From NCBI GenBank assembly GCA_028095005.1, contig CM051459.1, positions 313,040,513-313,104,512 on the forward strand: a stretch of 64,000 nt of DNA. Reading direction: 5' to 3'. Source of the stretch: Rhynchospora pubera. Its lineage: Eukaryota > Streptophyta > Magnoliopsida > Poales > Cyperaceae. Each line of letters begins with the position of its first letter. The first letter of the stretch is position 1. The notes under the pieces are model-generated. The model saw nothing but the letters and a program-made list of their open reading frames with translations. It did no database searches and was not told where the DNA came from. The position numbers and the translations under genes are program-made. Positions 1 to 11,726 of the stretch are shown piece by piece.

Positions 1-1
1 A

Positions 2-3000
2 GCCGAAGTCAAAAAGCTCATCAATGCTGGATTCATAAGGGAAGAAGAAACGCCCGACTGGGTGGCCAACATTGTCCCAGTGAAGAAAAAGAACGGACAA
101 ATCAGAGTCTGTGTTGATTTCAGGGATTTAAACAAGGCTTGCCCCAAGGATGATTTCCCTCTACCAGTGACAGAAATCATAATAGACCACACCTCGTCCC
201 ACGGGGTGTATTCCTTTGTAGACGGATACTCAGGATACAACCAAATCAAAATGGATGAGAGTGACCAAAAGCACACTGCCTTCCGTACCCCAATTGGTAT
301 TTACTGCTATAAAGTCATGCCTTTCGGCCTCAAAAATGCAGGAGCCACATACCAAAGGGCCATGACCAAAATTTTTGACGACCTCATACACAAGGTGGTA
401 GAATGCTATGTAGATGACCTTGTTGTAAAATCCCATACCCATGAACAACATTTAGAGAACCTGAGGCTGATATTTGAGCGACTAAGACAACACACTCTGA
501 AACTCAACCCCCTAAAATGCGCCTTCATGGTGTCATCAGGAAAATTCCTAGGCTTCGTGGTGCGGCACCGAGGTATTGAAATTGATCCTGATAAAATCAA
601 AGCCATCCAAGAACTGTCCCCTCCACGGACACTCAAACAACTCCGGTCTCTCCAAGGGCGCTTGGCGTATATTAGGAGATTCATAGCCAACCTGTCAGGC
701 AAAATCAAGCCTTTTACCAGGCTCACCAAAAAGGATGTCCCCTTTAAATGGGACGAAGAATGCCAGAAATCTTTTGATGATATCAAACAATATCTGCAAA
801 AACCTCCTGTGTTGGCAGCACCCATTCAAGGGAAACCTCTCATTCTCTATACCACCGCCTTGGACGGATCTATGGGGGCATTACTTGCCCAAGAAAATTA
901 AGAAGGGAAAGAAAACGCCCTGTATTACCTCAGCAGAATGCTCGTGGGGGCAGAACATGCATACACACCAATCGAAAAGCATTGCCTAGCCCTGATCTTT
1001 GCGGTAAAAAAGCTCAGGCATTACATGTTAGCCCATAAAGTCACATTAATCTCTAAAACCGACCCATTGAAGTACCTCATGACCCGACATATGCTTACTG
1101 GAAGGCTGGCAAGGTGGGCGGTGGCTCTAATGGAATTTGATATAACATATGCGCCCCAAAAGGCCATTAAAGGACAAGCATTAGCCGATTTCCTAGCTGC
1201 TCATCCTATACCTGATGACTCCCCGCTAGCATGCGACTTCCCTGATGAGGAGGCTATGTAGGTAGAGGAAAATAAAACTTGCTGGAAGCTATACTTCGAT
1301 GGATCATCCTCCATTCAACCAGCAGTCAAACCAAACTTACCAAAACGACAAGCCGGTGTAGGGTTGGTGTTTGTCACCCCAGAGAAAGGCATTCTCCGAC
1401 ATGCTCTGAGCCTGACCGAGCCATGCACAAACAATGAAGCTGAATATGAGGCCCTGATAGCTGGACTTGAAATTGCTCTTCAAATGGGTATTGAGCGGTT
1501 GGAGGTCTATGGAGATTCTCAGCTCATCCTGAGTCAAATCGAAGGCCTCTTCAAAATAAGAAAACCAGAATTGGTCAAATACCATGAGAAGGCCCTTGAG
1601 TTGATGGCCAAATTTACATATATTACTTTCCAGAAAGTCCCAAGGTCTCTGAATGGCAAAGCAGATGCATTGGCTAGGTTGGCTAATGAACTCAGTGACC
1701 CAAATCAGGGGAAAATTCAAGTCCTTGTCCACCGCAGGAGATCCTTGTCCCCTTGTTTCCCACGGGAAAGAAACGAGGAAGAAGAAACACTGTACACTGA
1801 CATCCCAAGCCTTGAAAGGGAACATGAAAAAGAATGGATGGAAGTTACACAAGTCATGACAACTGAGGGTTCGAACTAAGAAGAATGGAGACAACCATTT
1901 CTCGACTACTTCCAACAAGGAAAATTACCTGTGAACAAGGCCATTAGGGAACAAATCAGAAAAAGGGCCCTAAGGTTCGTGTACGTGAACAATACCCTTT
2001 ATTGGAGATCTTATGAAGGATCATGGCTTAGATGTATATCGAAAACCGAAGCCTACCAAGTTATGCAAGAAATTCACTCGGGAGTATGCGGAGCCCACCA
2101 ATCGGGCTCTCGGATGCGAGTGCAAATCAAACTGATGGGCTACTACTGGCCCACCATGATCAATGACTACGAAAACTTCTCCAGACAATGCCACATGTGC
2201 CAAATTCACGGAGATTTCATACACCAACACCCAAATGCGCTACATCCAACCGTGGTGTCATGGCCTTTCGAAATCTGGGGAACAGATATCATAGGTCCCA
2301 TTGACCCACCAGCTTCAAATGGGCACCGCTTCATATTGGCAGCCACGGATTACTTCTCTAAATGGGCCGAAGCCAGGTCATACCGTGAAATTAAGGCCTC
2401 TGATGTGGTCAGGTTCTTCACCACTTAGGTGCTTTATAGATATGGGAATCCAAAGAAAGTAATTTCTGACAACAGGACGGCCTTCAAGAATGCCAAAATT
2501 GATGCCTTCGCCGATAAACACAAAATTGAATGGAGATACTCCTCTGTCTACAACCCAAGAGCCAATGGACTGGCAGAGGCTTTCAACAAAACACTGATCA
2601 AGATCCTTCGTAAAACCATCGGAGATAATCAGAGAAACTGGCATGAGAAACTGCATGAAGCATTGTGGGCATACCGCATCACCCATAAAAAAGCAACCCA
2701 AGCCACACCCTATTCTTTAGTGTATGGGGCAGAAGCAGTCCTACCAATCGAGGTAGAGCTCCCGTCACTAAGAGTAGCCATGGCAGCACAAATCCCTCTG
2801 ACTAAACAAACGCAACTAAGGTTGCAAGAGTTGGACGGAATGGATGAAAGGAGACTGGCAGCCCAACAAAACTTGGAGTTATATCAAGCCAGAATGACGC
2901 GAGCTTATGAAAAGCTATCAAGACCCAAAACATTTAAGAAAGGAGAACTAGTATTGGTTTTGAGGCGACCTATCCTCGGCCGACACCATGGTCCCAAATT

Positions 3001-3235
3001 TGCACCAAATTGGGAAGGCCCCTATGTCATAGAACAAGCATATGAAGGCGGAGCCTACCTACTTGCAGACTCAAATGGAAAACATCCTGTCTCCTCCATA
3101 AATGGGAGATACCTGAAGAAATATTATGGACAAAACTACCCCGACGTTCCCACAGCCCACCAAAGTCAAAGGAAGAGCAGCCAACAAACCGACTTGGCAG
3201 ATAATTGCGAGGAGGTCAACCATCTCTTCACTTAG
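2..3235 (+). pseudogene. pol: Ty3/gypsy (Tat lineage) pol: RT, RNase H, archaeal-type RNase H, integrase; four in-frame stops
   Basis: This is the polymerase part of a giant LTR retrotransposon, already open at base 2. In order it holds reverse transcriptase (YVDD at 407-418), the RT-linked RNase H (about 840-1210), a second RNase H of the archaeal type (FDGSS near 1294, then NNEAEYEA, GDSQL and ADALA, so its four acidic positions are visible), and integrase (zinc-binding His/Cys cluster about 2070-2205; core acidic residues in GTDIIGP, SDN and AEAFNK). A dual RNase H is a known mark of the plant Tat lineage. The frame is continuous over 3.2 kb but is cut by TAA 899-901, TAG 1259-1261, TAA 1877-1879 and TAG 2426-2428, with no frameshift seen. 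No chromodomain is visible after integrase. Gag and protease of this copy lie left of the window. Confidence 0.95.
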
Positions 3236-4672
3236 GTAAAAATCTCTCACGTCCCACCGGGTCAAGGCTCGACAGGGTGCTCCGTTCTTTTGAACGCTAT
3301 GGGGTATCTCTAAGCCAAAACCCTAAAGTAATAAATTAACCTTTAACTAAAATAAAACCTTCAAAATTTCCTAAAATACCTTAAGTCGAAATCCTAAATG
3401 AAATCCAAGTCCAACAAAAAATACATCTTATTCCAAAGGCATATGACCAAAAGAAACTTGACCAAGCTAAAATATGGCTCAAATAAAAGATTAAAACTAA
3501 ATACCCCTAAATATTCTCAAACTCCTAAACAAAAAAAAAATTTCGAAGTCCAAAATCCAAAACTTCTAAAATATACACAAAACATTATGTCCCACCGGGC
3601 CAAGGTAAAAGGAGTGTTCTGTCCTTATGGACATTCATAGAACATTTCCTTTACAAATGACCTACACCCCGAAATACGACCCTAAAAAAAAAAAGAAAAA
3701 GTCTTGTGCTTTGTCCCTAAAACAAAGTACTAGGTGCCTGTTCATCTCACCGAACTAAAGGATGAACAAAAGTTATGTGTCTTGAACTTTAAATTAAGAC
3801 ACAAACGGTGAAACTTACCATGGGATTATTCAAAACCACGTCCTCAACAGTCGCAAATTGAGGAGACAACCTGTCTGCTCAAAATGTAATCCTCGCCGAA
3901 ACCTACCTCAAAAAAAATTAAGACCAAACCAAACCTGAAAGCCTCTCTGAAAACGGAAAATATCACGGCTGATGTCCGCCAACCATGTCAAGGAATAGGC
4001 CTCATAAATCCTAATACCCAGAGGGGCCCATGGTCGTGTTGGGCCTTAAACCACCGACTACGGTATGTTCCTAGCTGCCGTACCCAAAGAGCCAGGAGAA
4101 AACCCCATCTCGCCACATCAAAAGAGTGACATGGAACAGATAAATCCCGACGGTACGTCCCTTATCACCGTGCCAAAAACAACCAACAAAAAAAAAACGA
4201 TGCGCAAAGTTCCACCGCGTGCCTTGCATATCGCACGCCGTACCTACTGCGTGCCATACCCAGAATGTCTATTCTACATGTTGGAGCGGTAATATGGAGC
4301 AAGCAAGTCCCACCGGAATGGTCCCAGCTACCGAGGCAACAGTGTAGAATAGACAAGTCCCACCGGTATGTTCCTTGCTGCCGTAACCAAAGAGCAGGGA
4401 GAATAACAAAAATATCTGTCCCACTAGCGATATCTAAAGTCGCTACCTACGACAATCTAAACCAAATCACTAATAAACCTCAACAGATGTCCACAAACCA
4501 AGATCAACAAACCAAGAGTTATTAGGCCTCCAAATTGCCCTAATCAAATCATAAAATCAAAATGCCAAACATATACCATCCAAAATTACCACAATTTGAA
4601 CAACAAAAAAAAAAACATACAAAACGAAGTAATGAAACAACAAAACCAAGCGATCAAACATCCAAGACTTCT
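3236..4672 (+). other. Non-coding tract between pol and the antisense genes, built of diverged direct repeats
   Basis: No credible coding frame. The tract is A-rich and contains degenerate direct repeats: a block around 3250-3310 recurs around 3587-3645 (CCCACCGGG...CAAGG, then a GTGCTCCGTTC/GTGTTCTGTCC-like stretch), and a block around 4055-4110 recurs around 4360-4410 (GGTATGTTCCTxGCTGCCGTA, then CCAAAGAGC). It separates convergent genes: pol reads in from the left and the antisense ORF reads in from the right, so both transcripts probably end here. Confidence 0.6.
3251..4366 (+). repeat. Four copies of GTCCCACCGG, complementary to the family's primer-binding site
   Basis: The decamer GTCCCACCGG occurs at 3251-3260, 3589-3598, 4307-4316 and 4357-4366. 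It is the exact reverse complement of the last ten bases of the PBS in the second element (55491-55500). The copy at 3589 matches over twelve bases (GTCCCACCGGGC). The copies sit in diverged direct repeats, so they may descend from fewer original units. Confidence 0.75.
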
Positions 4673-5289
4673 TCACATCGGAGGCACTGGAGGCGCCTGA
4701 GCTGCGGCCATCGCCCCTGCAAAGGTCTCTAAGGTGTTATGAATTGATTGAAGCACCGTCTCGACATTCTCCAGTCGCTGATCTAGCTCCCTGAAACGCT
4801 GGTCTATGTGTTCCTGGAGTGGAAAAGATTCTTCAATAGCTGAGCCGTCTGGAGAAGGGGGAGAAGCCTCTCTCACCGGACTATACTGATTCACAGCAGC
4901 AAACCTATGAAGGATATGACTGTTCACTGGGTAGTTGGGGTCAGGGATCAGAGTACCATGAACCATCTCCACCCACCCGAAAGAAGTCAGGTCCAAGAGC
5001 AGGTTGCGCGGGTACAGGATAAGCCGCTCAGTGAGTGGATTCCCCCACAGCATCTCAGCCAACGAAATCTGAGCCCGCTCCATCAAAGCCTCGATTAAAC
5101 TCCCATAAGGCAAATGGCCCTTGGGAACCCTCGTAACATGGTGCATGTTTTGGAGGATGAGGCTGGGAAGATTAGCTTTCCCGCGTTTAAGGAGCAATAA
5201 GCGAAGATAGAACAAAGTCCCTGGGCGAGTCAAATCTGATAACTCACCCTGAGGAAAGAGGATGTAGTTGATAATCAAGAAAAATAACC

Positions 5290-5386
5290 TGAAAAAAAAA
5301 CATATAAACTTCATGGTCATGAACCTATCCTTCAGAGACAAACAAAAGAAACAAATAAAACAAAAACACACAAATAGCAAAATTAC
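5290..5386 (-). other. Predicted intron of aORF1
   Basis: On the minus strand the donor is GTAATT, directly after CACCG, and the acceptor is a T-run followed by CAG. Removal joins an otherwise terminated frame to the downstream exon in phase 2. The interior is T-rich, as plant introns are. Confidence 0.7.
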
Positions 5387-5541
5387 CGGTGAAGCGCGGG
5401 CAGATGCGTAGTAGAGACCAGTTCAGAACTTGCCTCGGATCTGGGTATCTTGAACCACTCGCAGTGGCCCCGGTATGTCCCTTGCTCGCGAGGCCAACTC
5501 CCGAAGGCATAAACTGACAGGCTGATGAAGGGGTTTTCACC

Positions 5542-7127
5542 TAGGATATCAAATAAATTTATAACCTAGAGCTAACCTCACTAGTCGTTTTAGTTAAGCT
5601 TTAGGGTCGAACCCAAGGGACGGTACAACTGATTACTAGACTTTACTTCCTCACGAAAGCTAGACAATTAATTTTTGGAGTTTTATGATTTAAAAAGACA
5701 ATTATCTAAAGTGCGATTAAATAAATTATTTTTGGTATTTTCTGGACTCTAAATAAATGCAAATAATGTCCTAGGAATTTGTGTTCAATTAGTTTAGCTC
5801 CAAAGTACCTTTGTCTACAATTTTCATCGAGACAGAGGCATATTTCAGACCGAAATGTATGTATTTCGGACCGAAATCCATACTGTTTATGTCCAAAACT
5901 TACTTTAGACCTCTTGTTTCAACTTGATATCTTTACACAATGTTATGTGAAGGCTACTGGACGACCAGACCTAAGTCCTAACCTCAGCTGTCGCGATTTC
6001 GGTTCTGACTTGACTTGGAACTCGGTTTTTGCCACATAAACAACTAAATCTATACTTTCGTTCTGATTTAGCTATTTAAGTATGTTTAGTTGGATTTCTA
6101 GAGGTATTTAAAGTCCTGTCGGATCAGTAAAAGTTACACCTCTCGGTCGTGAACTAACCTCCTCTTTCGAGCGATTGGCTTACCTCAAGTGCTTAAATAA
6201 CTAATTATTTGTTCTAGTTTAATGTCCTAATGGTGCTGCAGTTCATCAATAGGTAAACAATCAAACAAACAATTAAATTAACCAAGCAAGATATAATTCT
6301 CAACAAAACATATCACATATCATAATATAAATCAATCAAGTCATCACAAAATACTAAACTAATCTACTAACTACTACTAAGACATCATTAATTATCCTAA
6401 CATGCAAGAAAAATAAGATACAAACTCCATCAAATCAAAATATCAAGAGAAAAGGAACGAATAAACCAAATATCGCTTCTAACTCAAGATATCGATCGTC
6501 CGAAGTCGTGGTTGGATCGGTTCTACCGCTGTCGCGTCTAGAATCGCTCCAAAGTTGCTGCCATGGACGTGCTCCGCTGCGAGAGGTGGAATCCCACGCC
6601 TTTCGGCGTGAGAACGGTGGTGGAAAAGGTGGAAATTATTGTATGGATGGTAGCATCTCTTCTCTGGTCGAAATTCGTGCTTAAATACATCAAGGGAAAG
6701 TCTAGGAGGCGGCTAGGGCAAGAGATCTCATTTCCTTCTCCGAAACTTGCCAAATTTCACTTTCCATACATGGATTTCGGACCGAAATCCGTACATTTCG
6801 GACCGAAATTCCAGAATCGAGCATTGATAGTATTTTGACCATAATTTCTTCATCCGGACTCCGATTGAGGTGATTCAAAGATCGTTGGAAAGCTTAGGAT
6901 GAGCTCTACAATGCTATGGACTCCTTTCAGTCATTTTCTTCTTCAAAATCCACCGTTTTATGCATTTATTGTGTCCAATCCACCAAGTTCCTATAAAACA
7001 AGTCAAATTCCACGGCAGTGTCCAATCTTGCAAAATATAATGCAAAAGTGCAGTGAATATCATTGGTTTGGGTAATATTTTGGTGCCAAGTATGGTTAAA
7101 ATATATATATAAATAAGAGATATCACA
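5542..7127 (-). mobile_element. Nested solo LTR (Athila-like, tentative) inside aORF1
   Basis: About 1.59 kb of AT-rich sequence separates two parts of the aORF1 coding region. On the minus strand it starts TGTGATATC and ends GATATCC-TA, a degenerate version of the same inverted repeat. A clear target duplication is not preserved (GGC versus GGT at the edges). Near its minus-strand 3' end is a GTTCGACCC-type segment, also present near the end of the other solo LTR in this window. Two inner places carry the palindromic ATTTCGGACCGAAAT (about 5850-5880 and 6770-6810). No coding region is seen. Assignment to Athila is a guess from LTR style. Confidence 0.6.
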
Positions 7128-7593
7128 GGCCGTTTAAAGTATCCGTGGCACCAATCAAGTCAGCCAAATCCCCAACCCCTATGTAAAAAAGTCTGCCAAA
7201 AAGATAAGAAGAAGCAGAAGGGACGTCATGGTGGTCAAAGGTGACGCGGAGATTAGCATAAAATAACTTGGTGATATCCGGATAGTAAGGAGTGTCAAGC
7301 CTTGATAAGCCATGGAGGCTCCAGGCATTAAGCCACCCTGTTATTAAGTTCATATAAGGGGTGGTGAAACGTCCCTGAGGATGAAAGAAAAAGCAGGTGG
7401 AAACTTCACGCCCCCCTTCACCAATATTGCTTTGATAACACTCAAAAGCCTCGTCATCTCGAAACAGATAACGATTGCCTAGGTCATATGACCAGTTAGA
7501 CTTGGAAGGTGGCGCGCCTTGGACAGAGGAACTACCTTCATCCCTGAGACGCTTGGGATTCCTTGGATTTATGACGCCGGTCATGGAAAACAA

Positions 7594-8143
7594 GGTTAAA
7601 AGAAGAAAATGTGGGAAGAGAAGATGATACGGGCTACGTGCGCATGATGCCTTATAATAAATGAATTAGGGCACCAGAGGGCATATGCCTTCTCGAACTT
7701 GCTAATAGAGGTGAGAAATCAAAAGGCGTGGCGGTTTACAATAAAGGAACATAATCGCCTCGCGATCCAAGGATTCTTAGAAACAAAATTGATAAATCCA
7801 ATGACATCAAAAAAATATAGTATCCATATTCATGAACCAACTACAATCAAACCCAAAGAGTCATACAAGCCTAAGAAAGACCCAAAATATCACATGACCA
7901 GAAGATCCAACCACAACATTAAAAAACGATCAACTAGAACCAGGTCTAAAACTAAAACCGTAATGTAATAAATAAAAGATACAAGGCGTCAACGCGCCAC
8001 ATAACTCCAACTCCTACTCAAAGAAAACCCATCATCAACTCAACCTCCCGAGAAGCGTCCGCCACAAGGGAAGCAAAGCAAGGAAGGGCTACCACTACAC
8101 CTGCAAGAGCTCTCTCAGAATCATCATCAGAATCAACATCCCC
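7594..8143 (-). promoter_or_regulatory. Spacer between the two antisense genes, probable aORF1 promoter
   Basis: This 550-bp spacer has no convincing ORF. On the minus strand a TATA-like TTATTATAAG (7651-7660) lies about 60 bases upstream of the aORF1 ATG, followed by a pyrimidine-rich stretch that could be a 5' leader. The side near 8144 would hold the 3' end of aORF2. The promoter call is inference from position only. Confidence 0.35.
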
Positions 8144-11100
8144 CTAGTGAGCTGACACCCCAACTACCGGCTTAACTAACACAGTATCTGGAGACAATGG
8201 CAAACCCGCCCCACCAGAAGATGATGACACGGCTCGAGGAGTAGAGTCAATAAGAAGAGCCTCCCACTCGGAGTAATCCAATGATGCCTCTTCAGGGAAC
8301 GTCGGGGCCATGTCCAACTCAGGGAAAAGAAAATCATGGAGAGTCTGGAAGGTAGGACTGTCTGAGGGGCTCTCTCCTGAATGAAAAAGGGGGGAGTTAT
8401 GATAAAGATGAAATGTACATCACGATGACAAGGAAAAAATATGGGTAAATACCTGGACATAAGATGGAGGCATGATCCAGAACGTCCAGCTCCATACCCA
8501 TGACATGGCTCGTCAGCTCATCAACACTCATAAAACTCTGAAGGGATAACTGGTATGAGTGGCACAAATCCCGTAAGCCCAAAGCCCAAAACTCAATGCT
8601 GAAGGTCATCAGAGTATAAGGAAATTGACCTGGATGAAGCCAGATGAGGAAAATATAAAATGAAATAGAAGGAAAACTAAGACAAATACCTCAGTGAAAT
8701 AAGACATACCTAGACCTCGAAGCGCTGGAAAGATGGCCGGTGACGGAGCGGTCTCACAGGAAGAGATAGTAACAGCAACAATTGCCCTAGAATCATCCGG
8801 GACGGGAAAGTCACTCGCCTGGATAAATGAAGCCAGAGAGATCAGCCTGGGGCGCAAAATCTCCTCAAACGGCACGGCGATGGTCTCTACCTCTACCTCC
8901 TCCATCTCAAGGTCCTCTGTGACAATCGCGGACTCAGCCAGAATGGCGCTACCCCACGTACCGGAGCATGGAGTCCCTGGAAAGTAATATCATGATAAGT
9001 TTATAGCAAATCAAAATTAAACGGAATAAAGTCAGAGTGGAAACAACGTACATGAGTGTGGTGTAAGGAGAGGAGGCTCTATGGAAAACCCGTCATTTGA
9101 AGAACTTTCCCTTGCCCACCGTCGAAGCTCATACCGGGTCACTTCTTCCTCTGCCAAAGAGTCCTCACGCTGTCTCTTCAACTGCCCAGCTGCTCCCTCA
9201 GCCAGCTCATCAGGGTATTCAGGAGAAGGACAACTTGAAAGGGGGGACTCCTCGTCCTCCATCAAAGGAGGGAGCCTATGAACACCTATAAAACCAAAGC
9301 CATGATAAACATACATTGATAATAAAATAAAAAAAAAAGAAGAAAGAGAAATGCAATACCTGAGTAGATAGCCCAGCGTCTATAAGGCTCTGGTGCAGAA
9401 ACCTGGGAAGACTCTCCCTCAACAGGAGAAGTACCCTCCACCTTGAAATGAAAATGACCGAAATCATATCCACTGAGACCTGCCTCGAAAGAAAATAATC
9501 AGAAAAGTAATTCAAACAAGAGAGGAAAAGTAACGAACCAGGAAAACGGCCGTCTGGAAGTGGAGGAGGGTCTACATACTCCAAGGACTTCACACCAACC
9601 GGCACAAAACCGTCAACTCCAAAAGAATTCTTCAATGGCCTGAACCCACCTTGTCTAACCTCCAGATTTTGCGGAACAATCCGAGAACGAGGGTAAACCT
9701 TCTCCTTTAGCATGGCTACACTAACATCATGAGGAATCTTGGACCAACCTCTGAACCACCTGTCATAATCTCCAGTCAATGTCCCTTGGCGAGAAGCCGC
9801 AGGAACAATACAGCTAGTATCGGTGCCCAAACGCACTGAGAACGCACTAAAAGCTGCACACGACGGCAAAGTGACTCGAGGAGGGTCAGGAAAGCTGAAA
9901 ACTGCTGGAATAGCTTGGTCATATCCAAACTGCCAAGCACAACGGTGAGGGCTGTAAACCTCATTGATCACCCTATTCCCCATGCGCATAGATAAACACC
10001 CCGCTCTGATACTGATGGTATAGTCCCGGTCCCGCCTGTGCCGAGGAGAACATAACTTAGGGCAGGCTCCCTTTTGATGAGGTGCCACATCTTTGATAAT
10101 GTATGGCTTTCCAGTATCCTTAGGCCACCCCTTGTTGAAAAGCCTCAGGGCGATAATCCGCGATGAACTGACTACTCTGAGTAAAGCACAAATGAGCAGT
10201 GATCCGATCTGGATCGCGGACGGTACAACCAGCAATATGAATCAGACCCGGTAATGACTGCCTCATGCCAGCAGAGGTCAATGGAGTATAACACTTCTCC
10301 CAGTAAAGATAAAACCAACCAGAAAGGATATGTAAAGGCATGACTACTATGGCTCTGGAAGGATCCCTCGAAGAAGTAAGCTCTCTCATGGACCTATAAA
10401 GGTTCACTAAAGCTGGAATAGCCAATGAGACCCGCTTACCGCGAGCCAAGGCATTCGCCACCACAAAGACCCCAGGGCGAATATACTCAGCCGGCTCGTA
10501 GATGATCAAGAAATAGCACAGCCACCAGGCCAAAAAAGGCAGTCAAGACCGTCTCATCATCTAAATCATGAGAGCAGAAATCTGAGAATAATACCCGCCC
10601 AGAAGGAATGTATGTCTTGTCAGAGCCCAACTTAATCGGTTCCAAAGGATTAGCAAAATGCGCAGCACCCTTCTCGGGTATTAGATCCGTGAAATAACGA
10701 ACCCAGTCTCTCAAAGGGACATCCCTGTCCAAGCCACGCTGACCACGTGACATAGCAATCTCATAATAAATCCGAAAAACTGCCCGAAGTGATGAAGAAT
10801 GTAGAGGGAACCCTTTATGATCAGGACCATAGAGCTCGAAATCAGGTGGTACCCTCTCCTCATAAACCAACCCCTCTACTGGCACCCCCATAAGGCCAGA
10901 CATCTGCTGAAGATCGATGGTGGCATCACGATCCTCTAAGGGAAAGGTATTATGAACATAATTCCAATTGGAGGCCATCGCTTTCAGGAGGTTGGAACTC
11001 CATGTATACTCAAATAAAGCCAAAATCACACCTCCAAAAATTTCTACCTTGTCCAATTTCTTCCCCATACTACACAAGATATATCGGGTCCATTCAACTT

Positions 11101-11593
11101 GTCCGGGACTCCATCTCAAATCACCCTGAACCCTCAAATTCCCAGGAGACCAAGGAATGACATGTCCCTCCATCATCTCCATACTCAATAAATGAAAATC
11201 AGCGGAAAAAGTAGAACGACCAGTGGGGCTCAGAAAAATACCTGCAAGGTCACCAGAGGGAATACCGCGCCTATCTCGACCAATAGAGCAATGAGAGGTG
11301 TAGTACCTATCTCGACGCTCCTCAGTGCATGAAGAGGGGTCAGCAGCAAGGCTCGGGTAGTCATATATGGCTGGTAAAGGTAGGCGGTTGTGTCGAACCA
11401 AAAGCCCGTGGAAATTATCTCTTCCTCTGAGAATAGCACGCCTCCATAGACGGTGAAGGTGCACATGAACCTTCTGAGGATCCAAATAACCACTGATATA
11501 AGAATCAATGGCCTCATCCGAAGGACCATAGAAGCCCGTCCTGACAATCTGAAACTGAGGGACAGTATCATAAATCTCACTCGCCGAAGCCAT
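8144..11593 (-). pseudogene. Antisense ORF 2 (aORF2): six-exon plant-mobile-domain-like protein with two frameshifts
   Basis: This gene has about 1,030 codons on the strand opposite pol. The exons I read are 11593-9539, 9479-9360, 9285-9052, 8976-8710, 8629-8453 and 8376-8144 (TAG). All five introns are GT-AG, 59-80 bases long and in phase 1, and the four inner exons (120, 234, 267, 177 nt) are multiples of three. Exon 1 resembles the plant mobile domain (PMD) found in transposon-derived plant proteins: a WW-containing helix, then a 'GKRVSLAIPALVNLYRSM' helix and an 'LHILSGWFYLYW' segment. It carries two frame breaks, one in the A6 run 10532-10537 (plus strand) and one near 10147-10160. If both are single-base insertions, exon 1 ends in the phase the first intron needs. 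Later exons are acidic and low complexity. The PMD call is from recognition, not alignment. Confidence 0.7.
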
Positions 11594-11682
11594 AACTACC
11601 TGCAAGAAAAGCGAGAACCATGTCAAATGTCCATAAAAATGCCTACAAATTACTAAAAGAAAAAATGCTTAGAAATCGGGGA
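11594..11682 (-). promoter_or_regulatory. aORF2 leader with a predicted splice acceptor just before the ATG
   Basis: On the minus strand TTTTCTTGCAG (ending at 11600) sits six bases before the start ATG at 11593. This suggests a 5' UTR intron whose first exon would lie further upstream, in the LTR or close to it. In-frame codons before this ATG would be intron sequence, which is why I take the ATG at 11593 and not one further upstream. Confidence 0.45.
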
Positions 11683-11726
11683 CACCAGAGTAGACTGATC
11701 GATGTGTCTCACAGTCCACTCTGGTG
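11683..11726 (+). other. Hairpin immediately before the polypurine tract
   Basis: Arms 11683-11697 (CACCAGAGTAGACTG) and 11712-11726 (CAGTCCACTCTGGTG) are reverse complements with one mismatch around a 14-base loop. The 3' arm runs into the G-rich polypurine tract. Confidence 0.7.

Larger units (their letters stand above)
4673..7593 (-). pseudogene. Antisense ORF 1 (aORF1): plant-transposon-domain-like protein with an intron, split by a nested LTR
   Basis: This gene runs opposite to pol. It starts at ATG 7593 (about 155 codons to 7128), is interrupted by a 1.6-kb insertion (5542-7127), resumes at 5541-5387, and after a GT-AG intron (5290-5386, phase 2) ends in an exon at 5289-4673. The middle has features of the 'putative plant transposon protein' domain family found in plant retroelements (FYANLR, then LTRPGTLFYLR, then a VPKGHLPYGSLI-like helix region). 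The C-terminal part has a probable short coiled coil (DQRFRELDQRLENVE) and a proline/alanine tail. Extra antisense ORFs between pol and the 3' LTR are known in Tat-lineage elements; their function is not established. The family assignment is by eye. Reading the intron as coding would create a false hydrophobic N-terminus. Confidence 0.7.

Noticed and set aside
4673..5380. Apparent secreted or membrane protein with a Phe/Leu/Cys-rich N-terminus on the minus strand
   Set aside because: The hydrophobic start is translated intron (5290-5386). The real reading enters from the upstream exon at 5387.
11594..11626. Upstream ATG adding a hydrophobic leader to aORF2
   Set aside because: The added codons cross a consensus splice acceptor ending at 11600 and are probably intron sequence.
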